DNA from: CAXTSE01 sp035554115
Lineage (GTDB): Bacteria > Actinomycetota > Actinomycetes > Actinomycetales > Microbacteriaceae
Direction of reading: 5' to 3'
DNA: 55,697 nucleotides
Assembly: GCA_035554115.1 (NCBI GenBank)
Contig: DATMIW010000001.1
Span: forward strand, 1-55,697
Shown here in pieces: positions 16,050 through 24,241 of the stretch. The position numbers and the translations under genes are program-made. A model generated the notes under the pieces. The model made no database searches. It was not told the DNA's origin and saw nothing but the letters and a program-made list of their open reading frames with translations. Positions within the stretch are counted from its first letter, which is position 1; the number at the start of each line of letters is the position of its first letter.

Positions 16050-17615
16050 ATGAGCGATGCCACGACCGAGGATCGTCCGTCTGATCCGGCGGCTACTGTG
16101 CACGAGATTCTTCTCGAGCGCCTCGAGCAGTCGCGCCGAGGAGGCTCGGAGAAGAACCGCGAGAAGATCATCGCATCGGGCAAGATGCTCGTCCGCGACC
16201 GGCTGGCGCACCTCTTCGACGGCGACTACGTCGAGGATGGACTGCTCGCCCGGCACCTCGAGGGGCTTCCCGGTGACGCGGTCGTCACGGCGTACGGCCA
16301 CATCGACGGTCGCCAGGTCTGCGTGATCGCGAACGACTACAGCGTGAAGGCGGGCACCTGGGGCAAGCGAACCTTCGAGAAGATCACCTTCGCGCAAAAG
16401 ACCGCAGATGCCGCGGGCATCCCGATCGTCTACCTCTTCGACTCGGCTGGTGCGCGCATCGACGAGCAGCTCGACAGCTTCGCCGGGCGTCATGCCTGGG
16501 GCAACATCTTCCACAACCAGGTGCAGATCTCGGGCCGTGTCCCGCAGCTGTGCGCGCTGTTCGGGCCGTCTCCCGCCGGCTCCGCCTATGTGCCCGCACT
16601 GTGTGATCTCACGATCATGGTGCGGGGCAACGCAACCGCTTATCTGGGGTCGCCGAGGCTCGCGGAGATGGTCACGGGGGAGAAGGTCACCCTCGAAGAG
16701 ATGGGCGGTGCCGAGATGCACTGCACGGTATCTGGGCTGGGCGATGTCCTCGTTGAGAACGACATCGAGGCCCTGGATGCGATCCGGGTGTGGCTCTCGT
16801 ATCTTCCCCCGAACTGGGAGCAGTCCACGCCGATTGTGCCCACAGTCGTTCCGCGGGAGGGTCGACCGTTGAGCGAGATCGTGCCGCTGCGCGAATCCGA
16901 GGTCTTTGACATGGAGGAGTTCGTCGACTCCCTCGTCGACGACAGCACCTTCTTTCCCTATAAGGAACTGTTCGCGCCGGAGATGCTGACAGGATTCGCA
17001 CGCCTGGGCGGTCGCGCGGTCGGTCTCGTCGCAAACCAGCCCAACCACATGGGCGGCTCGATCTTCCCGGACTCGTCAGACAAGGCAGCACGGTTCATCT
17101 GGATCTGCAACGCCTACAACATTCCCATCATCTTCTTGGTCGACATCGCGGGCTACATGATCGGGAGCGCCGTGGAGCGGCAAGGCATCATCCGACACGG
17201 CGCCAAGATGATCTTCGCCGTCTCGGACTCGCGCGTGCCTCGCATCACTGTGCTTGTGCGCAAGGCGTACGGCGGTGGCTACCTGGCCATGTCCGGTGCG
17301 CCGATGAATCCTGACGCGATCATTGCGCTGCCGACCGCCCGCCCCGCTCTCATGGGTCCGGATGCGGCGGTCAATGGCGTCTACTACAACCAGATCCACG
17401 CCATCGAAGACCCGGCGGAGCGAAAGCGCTTCGTCGACGAGAAGCAGGCCGAATACGCGGAAGGTATTGATGTGTTCAAGATCGCCGATGCCAACGCCGT
17501 CGAGGCCGTCGTTCCCTCAGATGATCTCCGTGACGACCTCATCCGCCGCCTCCAGATCTACTCCAAGCGTCCCGCGGTCCGGGTGGAACGCCGCCAGCCT
17601 GTCACTCCCGTATAA
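16050..17615 (+). CDS. Acyl-CoA carboxylase beta subunit (carboxyltransferase)
   Basis: A 521-residue carboxyltransferase with both crotonase-like halves. The N-terminal half has SAGARIDEQLDSFAGRHAWGNIFHNQV and LCALFGPSPAGSAYVPALCD, which form the acyl-CoA and oxyanion site. The C-terminal half has FIWICNAYNIPIIFLVDIAGYMIGSAVERQGIIRHGAKM and KAYGGGYLAMSGAPMNPD, forming the biotin site. It accepts carboxyl from the biotinylated alpha subunit (12382). The length matches AccD1/MCC-beta (about 520-530). ATG 16050 has AAGGGA about ten bases upstream; a TTG at 16023 in frame lies inside the operator and is unlikely. The alpha and beta genes are separated by an inverted MaoC gene but are linked by a shared operator type. 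Confidence 0.93.
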   Translation: MSDATTEDRPSDPAATVHEILLERLEQSRRGGSEKNREKIIASGKMLVRDRLAHLFDGDYVEDGLLARHLEGLPGDAVVTAYGHIDGRQVCVIANDYSVKAGTWGKRTFEKITFAQKTADAAGIPIVYLFDSAGARIDEQLDSFAGRHAWGNIFHNQVQISGRVPQLCALFGPSPAGSAYVPALCDLTIMVRGNATAYLGSPRLAEMVTGEKVTLEEMGGAEMHCTVSGLGDVLVENDIEALDAIRVWLSYLPPNWEQSTPIVPTVVPREGRPLSEIVPLRESEVFDMEEFVDSLVDDSTFFPYKELFAPEMLTGFARLGGRAVGLVANQPNHMGGSIFPDSSDKAARFIWICNAYNIPIIFLVDIAGYMIGSAVERQGIIRHGAKMIFAVSDSRVPRITVLVRKAYGGGYLAMSGAPMNPDAIIALPTARPALMGPDAAVNGVYYNQIHAIEDPAERKRFVDEKQAEYAEGIDVFKIADANAVEAVVPSDDLRDDLIRRLQIYSKRPAVRVERRQPVTPV

Positions 17616-17626
17616 CCCAAGGAACT

Positions 17627-18076
17627 ATGACGATGTCGACAATTCTCTTTGCACGCGCGCGCTGTGCGGCGGATACGGCTCACGCCGCCTCCGCGGCCGA
17701 CAACGGTCCAGCCCTCAGCGTCGCGGTCTGTGACGCCGCGGGGCGTGACATTCTCGTGGAGCGCGCGGATGGTGCCGCATGGTTCACGTCTGAGATCGCG
17801 CGTGCCAAGGCGCGCACGGCAGTCCTCTTCGGCGCCGAGACCTCGGCTTTGGCTGCTCTGCGGGAGCGCGCCCCGGACATCTTCGCCGTAGCGCAGTCCT
17901 CGGCGAGTCAGCCGTTGACAACACTCGGGGGAGGGCTGCCCGTGCGGCAGGACACGACGGTGATCGGCGCAGTCGCGGTCAGCGGGGGCAGCGCAGGACA
18001 GGATGCTCGCTACGCTGAAATCGCACGGGCGGCCATGACCAACGACGTGCAATCGGACAGGGATGGCAAGCGATGA
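17627..18076 (+). CDS. GlcG/HbpS-like protein (DUF336)
   Basis: A 149-residue protein of the heme-binding GlcG/HbpS (DUF336) family: LSVAVCDAAGRDILVERADGA, AKARTAV, LTTLGGGLPVRQDTTVIGAVAVSGG and the closing DARYAEIARAA are the family's conserved stretches. Members bind heme or cobalamin and frequently sit in degradation operons without a defined catalytic role. AAGGA lies before two in-frame ATGs at 17627 and 17633; either could be used. Eleven bases after the carboxyltransferase and overlapping the next gene by ATGA, so part of the same operon. Confidence 0.85.
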   Translation: MTMSTILFARARCAADTAHAASAADNGPALSVAVCDAAGRDILVERADGAAWFTSEIARAKARTAVLFGAETSALAALRERAPDIFAVAQSSASQPLTTLGGGLPVRQDTTVIGAVAVSGGSAGQDARYAEIARAAMTNDVQSDRDGKR

Positions 18077-19182
18077 CCAGCAACATTGACCCGCTTCTTG
18101 CACCTTTTGAGCTTGGAGCTCTTCGCCTGCGCAATCGCTTCGCCATGGCACCTATGACTCGGCAGCATTCGCCGGGGGGTGTTCCCACGGCTGAAGTCGC
18201 CGAGTACTACCGCAAACGAGCCGCCGGTGGAGTAGCCCTGGTGATCACCGAGGGCTCGTTCATTCCCCACGATGCGGCGGGGTGGAGTGCCCTCATTCCC
18301 AACGTCGATGGCGTGGATGTCGCAGCAGGATGGCGACAGGTTGTTGACGCGGTACACGCCGAGGGTGCTGCCATTTTCTGCCAGCTCTGGCATCAGGGAA
18401 TCGTGCGAGACGACTTGGCGATCAGCCGAAACCCCGGGGTGCCATCAGTTGCTCCGTCGGGTGTAGCGCTTGACGGGTCGATCGTGGGCGAGGCTCTCAC
18501 GCCCGCCCAGATCCGCGAGATCGTCGACGCCTATGTCTCGGCGGCGGTCTTTTGTCGTGACCTCGGCTTCGACGGAATCGAACTGCATGGTGCGCATGGC
18601 TACCTGTTCGATCAGTTCCTCTGGGAGCGCACGAACCGCAGAGTTGATGAATTCCGCGATCCGCTCCGCTTTCCGCAACTTGTGGTCCGCGAGATCCGCC
18701 GCGCGGTGGGCCCGGACTTCCCTATCGTCTTCCGCTTCTCCCAGTGGAAGACCGACCACTACGAGGTCTTGTTGCGCGAAACGCCTGACGAGCTCGGTGT
18801 GCTCCTCAACGGGCTTGTCGAAGCAGGCGTCGACATGCTGCACCCCTCGACTCGGCGGTTCTGGGATCCGGCCTTCCCGGGGATCGATCCCGAGATGACC
18901 CTCGCGGGGTGGACACGTCGTCTGACACAGACTCCGACCATCGCAGTCGGGTCGGTGGGTCTCGACCAGGTGTTCTTGGACGACGTGAATCGCAGCGGCC
19001 GAGTGGCCGCCGGGGTCGAGAGCCTCGACACGCTGCTGCAGCTGTTCAAACGCGGCGAGTTCGATATTGTCGCCGTCGGGCGGGCTCTCCTCGCGGACCC
19101 TGAATTCGTGCACAAGCACGCGCGTGGGGCCATCGACACGATCAACGCCTATGAACCGCGCTATCGCGAGGAGCTGATTTAA
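18073..19182 (+). CDS. Old-yellow-enzyme family NADH:flavin oxidoreductase
   Basis: A 369-residue FMN-dependent ene-reductase. The barrel begins with LLAPFELGALRLRNRFAMAPMTR. CQLWHQG is followed by the substrate-binding segment DGIELHGAHGYLFDQFLWERTNRR, where the H-G-A-H aligns with the paired residues that bind the carbonyl of the substrate. The C-terminal FMN-phosphate part is DIVAVGRALLADPEFV. It reduces an activated C=C bond, for example in an unsaturated ring-cleavage product. There is no C-terminal Fe-S/FAD extension, so it is the short OYE type. The ATG overlaps the preceding stop (ATGA). Last gene of the operon starting at 16050. Confidence 0.92.
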   Translation: MTSNIDPLLAPFELGALRLRNRFAMAPMTRQHSPGGVPTAEVAEYYRKRAAGGVALVITEGSFIPHDAAGWSALIPNVDGVDVAAGWRQVVDAVHAEGAAIFCQLWHQGIVRDDLAISRNPGVPSVAPSGVALDGSIVGEALTPAQIREIVDAYVSAAVFCRDLGFDGIELHGAHGYLFDQFLWERTNRRVDEFRDPLRFPQLVVREIRRAVGPDFPIVFRFSQWKTDHYEVLLRETPDELGVLLNGLVEAGVDMLHPSTRRFWDPAFPGIDPEMTLAGWTRRLTQTPTIAVGSVGLDQVFLDDVNRSGRVAAGVESLDTLLQLFKRGEFDIVAVGRALLADPEFVHKHARGAIDTINAYEPRYREELI

Positions 19183-19213
19183 GAGCCCAGAATCTCGCTT
19201 ACCAGGGACCTGT

Positions 19214-19236
19214 TTTGTAACTGGTACAGTGACAAA
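19214..19236. promoter_or_regulatory. MarR operator (autoregulatory)
   Basis: Inverted repeat TTTGTAACTG (19214-19223) and CAGTGACAAA (19227-19236), nine of ten positions paired around a 3-bp spacer. It ends 25 bases before the MarR start, where a repressor would block its own promoter. Confidence 0.7.
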
Positions 19237-19261
19237 TCGCGTACGAAAGGCGAATGCGTCA

Positions 19262-19747
19262 ATGGAGATTTTGGATGTCGTCCTCGGCTGGCCCGACGCG
19301 TCTGGGGCGGCGCACGCGCCGCTGAGGATCAAGTACTACCAGAACATGTACACGCGATCGGCCGACGAAATCTTGTCCGGCGTCGGAACGACGATGGCGC
19401 GGTACGTGGTCATGACGGCTATCGAGAACAGCCCTGGATCCTCCGGCGTGCAACTCGCAGAGCTCACCTTTCAGAGGCCTCAATCCGTCGCCGACGTCAC
19501 CGGTGCATTGGAATCAGCGGGTCTGATCGAACGTCGTCCCGGACGCGGACGGGCGTTCGGGCACTATCTCACCGAGGCTGGCACCGCTCAGCTGGTCGAA
19601 TCCCGTGCCGTGGTCACGGACTTTCACCGGACGATTTTCCAGGGACTAGACGACAAGCGGCTGGAGTCGTTTCTCGCCGACGTGGAACTCATCACCCGCA
19701 ACCTCGTCGAGGCATTCCCGGGCACCACGCCCCACCTCGACGTGTGA
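19262..19747 (+). CDS. MarR-family transcriptional regulator
   Basis: A 161-residue winged-helix regulator: long N-terminal helix (LRIKYYQNMYTRSADEIL), HTH core GVQLAELTFQRPQSVADVTGALESAGLIERRPG, wing RGRAFGHYLTEAG, and C-terminal dimerisation helices. MarR proteins bind short palindromes and are released by phenolic or CoA-thioester ligands, fitting the aromatic context. ATG 19262 has GAAAGG twelve bases upstream; an in-frame GTG at 19229 lies inside the operator and is rejected. It stands alone between the OYE gene and the convergent aldehyde dehydrogenase. Confidence 0.87.
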   Translation: MEILDVVLGWPDASGAAHAPLRIKYYQNMYTRSADEILSGVGTTMARYVVMTAIENSPGSSGVQLAELTFQRPQSVADVTGALESAGLIERRPGRGRAFGHYLTEAGTAQLVESRAVVTDFHRTIFQGLDDKRLESFLADVELITRNLVEAFPGTTPHLDV

Positions 19748-19761
19748 TTTCGGCAACGCGA

Positions 19762-21168
19762 TCACGCCGTGACGATAACCCGGGGGATTGAGACAGCCTT
19801 GAGGCCTTCGACCCCGAATTCGACTCCATAACCGGATCCCTTCATGCCGCCAAACGGCACCAGAGGGTTGGGGATGGGGGCGTTGTTGACTCCGACCGTG
19901 GCGGCCTCGACACGGCGCGCGATGGCGTTCGCCTTCTCGATATCTTTCGACCACACAGACGCGCCAAGGCCTACGTCGAGCCGGTTCGCCTCATAGATGG
20001 CCTCCTCGATGTCGGTGAACCGAACGATGGGAAGTGCTGGGCCGAACTGCTCCTCGACGACGAGTGGCGCATCTTTGTCAATGTCGGTGACGATTGTCGC
20101 GGGGTAAAAGTAGCCCGGTGCGTCTCGCTGGGGATCGCCGCCGAGCAGGATGCGCGCACCCCGACTCTTCGCGTCTTCGACCAGGCCGTCAATGATGGCC
20201 CACTGGTCGGCGTTGTTCACCGGGCCCAGGATCATGGTCTCGTCGAGACCGTCACCCATGGGCATGTTGCCGATGTACGAGACAAGGGCTTCGCACAGTT
20301 CGTCGTGAACGTCGGCATGAACATAGACGCGCTTGACAGCCCCGCAGGTCTGGCCGACATTGAGGAAGCCCGACCAGAAGAGCTGCTCAGCCACGAGGGG
20401 AATGTCGGCATCCGCGAGGACAATGGCGGGGTCGTTGCCGCCGAGTTCCAGCGTGAGCCTCGCGAGGTTGTTCGCCGACGCCGCAACGATTCTTCGCCCG
20501 GTTGCGGTGGAACCGGTGAACATCACCTTTCCGATGCTCGGGTGCGCCGATAGTTGAGCACCGATTTCGCGTTCACTCGGGACCACTGTGAGGACGCCGG
20601 CGGGAAGCTCTTGATTCAGCAGGTAGACAAGGGCACGCACGCTCAGCGGGGTGTACTTCGCCGGCTTCAGGACGACGGAGTTTCCCATGCGGAGCGCGGA
20701 GGCGATCTGCCACGTCGAGATCATGACCGGCCAATTCCAGGGGCCGATCGCGGCGACGACGCCGATAGGGGCGTAGCTGATGCTTGTGCGCGCTGTGCCC
20801 TGCTCTGAGAGGACTTCCTCGTCGAGTTCGATGTCGGCGGCCCCGCGGAGGTAGGCCGGTGAACCGGAGGCCTCGATTCGAGCACCACCGTTGAGGGGCT
20901 TGCCCTGCTCGATCGTAATGATTCGGGCCAAGGCTTCCGCCGACTCCTCCACGCTGTCGGCGGCGCGGTGCAGGATGCGCGACCGTTCGGCGTGCCCCAG
21001 GGCGGCCCATTCGAGCTGGGCGCGCGCGGCCTCGGCGATGACGTCGTCGAGGTTCACTGATTCTGCGCGAGGGGCGTAACCGACGAGCTCGCCGGTCGAT
21101 GGGTTGCGGACCTCGAGCCCGGAATTGTCGGTGACGACAGCGGCGAGGAGGGTATCGAAATCGATCAT
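19762..21168 (-). CDS. NAD(P)-dependent aldehyde dehydrogenase
   Basis: A 468-residue aldehyde dehydrogenase. Cofactor and catalytic motifs are complete: GPWNWPVMI, KPAKYTPLS (NAD lysine), FTGSTATGRRI, the general-base Glu in LELGGNDPAI, the nucleophilic Cys in NVGQTCGAVKR, and EEQFGPALPIV. It oxidises an aldehyde to the acid; near an extradiol dioxygenase a ring-cleavage semialdehyde is the natural candidate. ATG 21168 with CGGAG nine bases upstream. About 55 bases upstream lies a copy of the recurring AGGATC/CCTGA element. It converges with the MarR gene, leaving 14 bases between stops. Confidence 0.94.
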   Translation of the reverse strand: MIDFDTLLAAVVTDNSGLEVRNPSTGELVGYAPRAESVNLDDVIAEAARAQLEWAALGHAERSRILHRAADSVEESAEALARIITIEQGKPLNGGARIEASGSPAYLRGAADIELDEEVLSEQGTARTSISYAPIGVVAAIGPWNWPVMISTWQIASALRMGNSVVLKPAKYTPLSVRALVYLLNQELPAGVLTVVPSEREIGAQLSAHPSIGKVMFTGSTATGRRIVAASANNLARLTLELGGNDPAIVLADADIPLVAEQLFWSGFLNVGQTCGAVKRVYVHADVHDELCEALVSYIGNMPMGDGLDETMILGPVNNADQWAIIDGLVEDAKSRGARILLGGDPQRDAPGYFYPATIVTDIDKDAPLVVEEQFGPALPIVRFTDIEEAIYEANRLDVGLGASVWSKDIEKANAIARRVEAATVGVNNAPIPNPLVPFGGMKGSGYGVEFGVEGLKAVSIPRVIVTA

Positions 21169-21207
21169 GGGAGAACTCCGTTGTTCTTATGCGGATCGGG
21201 ATGGGGT

Positions 21208-21227
21208 CAGGATATCAAGATCCTGAT
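21208..21227. promoter_or_regulatory. CAGGAT-type element upstream of aldehyde dehydrogenase
   Basis: TCAGGAT and ATCCTGA arms with a 6-bp spacer, adjoining CAAATCAGGATC on the minus strand (a 12-mer that recurs exactly at 24113-24124 on the plus strand). It is the loosest of the four ATCAGGATCCTGAT-like boxes. Confidence 0.5.
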
Positions 21228-21240
21228 TTGATGCACAGGA

Positions 21241-22302
21241 TCAGACCGCGACGGTCTGGCCCCCGTGAAGCATCTCGATCTCTTCGGGCAGGATCCCGAA
21301 CAGACGAGCGGCGTTGCGGTAGGAAACGTCTGCGATCGTGTCGTCGCTGAGGCCGAGCGCGGCCAGCTCGTCGAGCAGCCCCGCCTCCTGGTCCCAGCCT
21401 CCGAAGTTGGTTCCAATGACAACATTGCGTGGGTCCTGCACCCGCAACAGAAACTCGAGACTGTCCCGCCCGTGCAGGGCCGTGTCGAAGAAGACCTGGC
21501 TCCAGAGCTCGGCGAATGGGCGCATGGTCGGCGTCGGGTTCTTCGCTCGCTGCGTCTCAAAAGCGTGCTGAAGACGACCCTTCTGATAGGGGATCATTCC
21601 ACCGCCGTGGTAGCTGACGATGCGGAGGCCGGGGTGACGTTCGAGCACACCGCCGAGCAGCAGATGAGCAACAGCCATTCCCTCGTCGATCGGGTAACCC
21701 AGAACGACTTCGAGGTTGTGCTGCTCACGCGCGGGCAGCGCGGGCGAGTCGATGCCACCGCCACGATTGCCGTGGATCATTGCGGGAATGCCCAGCCGCG
21801 CGTGCTCTTCCCAGAGCTCCTCGTAGGCGGGATCGCTGAGGAGTCGGTCGCCGGCTGTCGCCCCCAGGTACGTCGCGACAAGTCCGAGCTCCTGTGTCGC
21901 ACGGTGGAGCTCCTTCACCGCTTCGTCGGGCGATTGGAGGGGCAGGGTTGCCGCTCCAAAAAGACGGGGGGACTGCGCAACGAATTCGGCTATCGCGTCG
22001 TTTCGTACGCGGTTGTAATGCACAGCGTCGGCGATGGGCTCACGGTAGAAGAAGGTGACAGCGTGCGAGATGACGAGCTGGGCCGTGACATCCAACTCGT
22101 CCATCAGTTCAAGCCGAGCCGTGTACGACCCCTGCGGACCGTTGAACATGTGGAAGTTGCGCATGGTCATCTGCCCTGCGCGGAAGAACGGCACACCCTC
22201 GTCGTCGAGTCCGTATTCCGGCCCCGCGGCGCCGCACTGATCGATCTCCGCCCGCAGGAAGTTGTGGGCGTGAACGTCGAAGACCGGAACCCCGCCGCTC
22301 AT
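21241..22302 (-). CDS. Amidohydrolase 1 (ACMSD-type decarboxylase/hydrolase)
   Basis: A 353-residue amidohydrolase-2 family TIM-barrel protein. The metal motif HxH occurs as DVHAHNF near the N-terminus, followed by MIHGNRGGG (metal His), SYHGGGMIPYQKGRLQHAF and the final metal Asp in GTNFGGWDQE. This family includes 2-amino-3-carboxymuconate semialdehyde decarboxylase, gamma-resorcylate decarboxylase and 5-carboxyvanillate decarboxylase, that is, non-oxidative decarboxylases of aromatic or ring-opened acids. ATG 22302 overlaps the upstream FAA-hydrolase stop (ATGA); an upstream in-frame ATG at 22347 would lengthen the overlap and is not preferred. Third gene of the dioxygenase operon. It is similar in layout to the plus-strand amidohydrolase at 24242. 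Confidence 0.88.
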   Translation of the reverse strand: MSGGVPVFDVHAHNFLRAEIDQCGAAGPEYGLDDEGVPFFRAGQMTMRNFHMFNGPQGSYTARLELMDELDVTAQLVISHAVTFFYREPIADAVHYNRVRNDAIAEFVAQSPRLFGAATLPLQSPDEAVKELHRATQELGLVATYLGATAGDRLLSDPAYEELWEEHARLGIPAMIHGNRGGGIDSPALPAREQHNLEVVLGYPIDEGMAVAHLLLGGVLERHPGLRIVSYHGGGMIPYQKGRLQHAFETQRAKNPTPTMRPFAELWSQVFFDTALHGRDSLEFLLRVQDPRNVVIGTNFGGWDQEAGLLDELAALGLSDDTIADVSYRNAARLFGILPEEIEMLHGGQTVAV

Positions 22303-23144
22303 CGTGCCCGCATCACGGGAGAAGGCTCGCTGCAGACGTTGCGGCATTCGCCGATGCCCTCGATCGCCACCGTGACAACGGAGCCGGGACTCAACTGTTC
22401 CTGGGGCACACGTCCGCTTCCCACTCCTCCGGGGGTGCCGCTGAAGATGATGTCGCCGGGCTTAAGCGTGATGACCGACGACAGGTACTGCACGAGTGCG
22501 ACGGGAGTGAACAGTAGCTCAGAGGTCTTGGACCGCTGCTTTTCGACACCGTCGACATGGGTGGTGATGGCCGCATCCGATGAGGGATCGAATTCGTCAG
22601 GGGTGACGATCCACGGCCCGATAGGGGATGTGGCCTCGAAGGTCTTTCCCGTCACCCACTGCGACACGCGCCACTGCCAGTCTCGCGCGGAAATGTCGTT
22701 GCCCACCGTGTAGCCGGCGATGGCGCGCGCGGCGGTCGCTTCGTCTGCGTGCCGGACCTCGCGGCCGATGACGATGACGAGTTCGGCTTCCCAATCCCAC
22801 TGTTCAACAGCGGAATCCAGCTGGATCTCGTCCTGCGGGCCGATCAGAGCCTCGGCAAACTTCGCGAACAGGTCCGGGTAAGCCGGCAGCTCCTTGCCCA
22901 TCTCAAGAATGTGCTCGCGGTAGTTCAGACCCACACAGAACACTTTGCCGGGATCTGTCACGGCAGCGGCCAGCTCTAGGGATTCCAGCCCGTCGACCTC
23001 GCGTCCAGAAAAGCTTGCGGGATCGTCGAGCACGCCGAGGCTCAGAGCGCTGGACATCGTCGAAACGTCAAGCACCCGGGTTCGCGTACCGTCGTCAACT
23101 GCGACTCGGGTGCCTTCGGGTGTGTGGACGGTGGCGAGTTTCAT
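22299..23144 (-). CDS. Fumarylacetoacetate hydrolase-family protein
   Basis: A 281-residue FAH-fold enzyme: VGLNYREHILEMG opens the catalytic domain. DWEAELVIVIGREVRHA carries the E-x-E-type metal ligands (ExAEL here), then GYTVGNDISARDWQW, and KPGDIIFSGTPGGVGSGR closes the site. Members hydrolyse C-C bonds in diketo acids or act as hydratase/decarboxylases after ring opening. ATG 23144 was chosen because the frame upstream of it is low-complexity Ser/Thr/Arg and overlaps the dioxygenase gene; the latter ends ten bases before this ATG. Downstream overlap with amidohydrolase 1. The order dioxygenase, FAH, amidohydrolase fits a meta-cleavage route. Confidence 0.92.
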   Translation of the reverse strand: MKLATVHTPEGTRVAVDDGTRTRVLDVSTMSSALSLGVLDDPASFSGREVDGLESLELAAAVTDPGKVFCVGLNYREHILEMGKELPAYPDLFAKFAEALIGPQDEIQLDSAVEQWDWEAELVIVIGREVRHADEATAARAIAGYTVGNDISARDWQWRVSQWVTGKTFEATSPIGPWIVTPDEFDPSSDAAITTHVDGVEKQRSKTSELLFTPVALVQYLSSVITLKPGDIIFSGTPGGVGSGRVPQEQLSPGSVVTVAIEGIGECRNVCSEPSPVMRAR

Positions 23145-23154
23145 TGTGATCCGT

Positions 23155-24054
23155 TCAGTGGTCGTGGTTGTCGGTGCGGTGGTGGCCCCAGATCGACGGG
23201 GTTTTATAAGCGCGGAACAGTTCAGTGCCGGCATCCGCTTCGACCATGCGGCTGTCCCATCCGATTTCGACCTCGTAGCCCGACGGCGTGGCCGCGTAGT
23301 AGGAGACCGTGTTGTCGGCCTGGTGGCGTCCCAGGGATCCCTTGACAACATTTCGGGCGTGGGCTGCGTCATAGGAGCGACCCAGATAGTCCAGCTGCGT
23401 GAACTCGATCGCGAAGTGGGCGAGGCGCTTTCCACCCTCTTTGCGCCACGGCACCACGGCGAGCGAGTGCTGGCGGGCGTTGCAGCGGAACATGCTGATC
23501 GGTGTGGCCACCGCGGGATCGGACTCCCGTCGACCGCTCTCGACCAGGCCGAGGAAGTCGCGGAAGAACTCGATGGATGCGCGATAGCTGTCTGTCGTCG
23601 TCAGGACCGCGGCGTGGCCAATTCCCACATCTCCGGCGAGGAACGCGCCAATCATGCGACGGTCGAGGTTGCGCGGGTCGTCGGTCATTGGGCCGTAGAA
23701 GATCTCGTGGCCCATGCCGTTCGGGTCGGAGACGGAGAAGAGCTCGAGCACCTGGCGGTTCGCCGCTGTGGTCTCATCTGCCACCTGGGGGTCGAGACCC
23801 CACTCCTTCGCTCGCTCGAGCAGTTCGAGCCACTCCGCTCGGGTGCCGGCGTCCCAGCCCATCGCGAGAATGTCGTCAGAAGGTCCCTGAGCAATGGTGA
23901 CTCGCGATGCATTGCGGTCGACCTGGACGCGGATCTCGCCGTCTTCGACCCGAACGCTCGCGAAGATCAAAAGGTCTGTGAGATAGCTTTCCCACTCGGC
24001 GAAGGCCGCGGGCGTTGCCTCAGCACGGATGTAGCCCAATTGGTGAATGCTCAT
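23155..24054 (-). CDS. Type I extradiol ring-cleavage dioxygenase (VOC superfamily)
   Basis: A 299-residue two-domain vicinal-oxygen-chelate protein, the length of BphC/XylE-type catechol dioxygenases. The N-terminal half is a degenerate VOC module (IHQLGYIRAEATPAAFAEWESYLTDLL..). The C-terminal catalytic module has metal-ligand histidines in GHAAVLTTTD and LAHFAIEFTQLD, and the Glu in GYEVEIGWD. It inserts O2 next to the hydroxyls of a catechol using Fe(II) or Mn(II). ATG 24054 has AAGGAG six bases upstream; ATG 24060 is also in frame but sits against that site. First gene of a minus-strand operon (dioxygenase, FAH hydrolase, amidohydrolase). Confidence 0.9.
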   Translation of the reverse strand: MSIHQLGYIRAEATPAAFAEWESYLTDLLIFASVRVEDGEIRVQVDRNASRVTIAQGPSDDILAMGWDAGTRAEWLELLERAKEWGLDPQVADETTAANRQVLELFSVSDPNGMGHEIFYGPMTDDPRNLDRRMIGAFLAGDVGIGHAAVLTTTDSYRASIEFFRDFLGLVESGRRESDPAVATPISMFRCNARQHSLAVVPWRKEGGKRLAHFAIEFTQLDYLGRSYDAAHARNVVKGSLGRHQADNTVSYYAATPSGYEVEIGWDSRMVEADAGTELFRAYKTPSIWGHHRTDNHDH

Positions 24055-24114
24055 GCTCATCTCCTTCGACGAATGGGGCGCGCGATGACGTATCCCTCTG
24101 GCAGTTTTGCACAA

Positions 24115-24128
24115 ATCAGGATCCTTTT
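24115..24128. promoter_or_regulatory. ATCAGGATCCT box between divergent dioxygenase and amidohydrolase
   Basis: ATCAGGATCCTTTT matches 11 of 14 positions of the recurring ATCAGGATCCTGAT palindrome, about 60 bases upstream of the dioxygenase start and 115 upstream of the divergent amidohydrolase. Confidence 0.55.
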
Positions 24129-24241
24129 TCACCCCGAATGTGCCGTCAATTTTCGCTAACGGGCGGAGTAACGTTCGTCTCCGACGATCGTGGAGGAGTG
24201 ATCTACGCATCGCGCCACAACGACGTGTGAAAGGCAAAACA

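Noticed and set aside
21265..22713. 482-residue plus-strand frame across amidohydrolase 1
   Set aside because: Antisense shadow of the amidohydrolase and FAH genes, with no recognisable domain.
23145..23435. N-terminal extension of the FAH hydrolase
   Set aside because: Low-complexity Ser/Thr/Arg translation that is a shadow of the dioxygenase gene; the FAH protein begins at ATG 23144.
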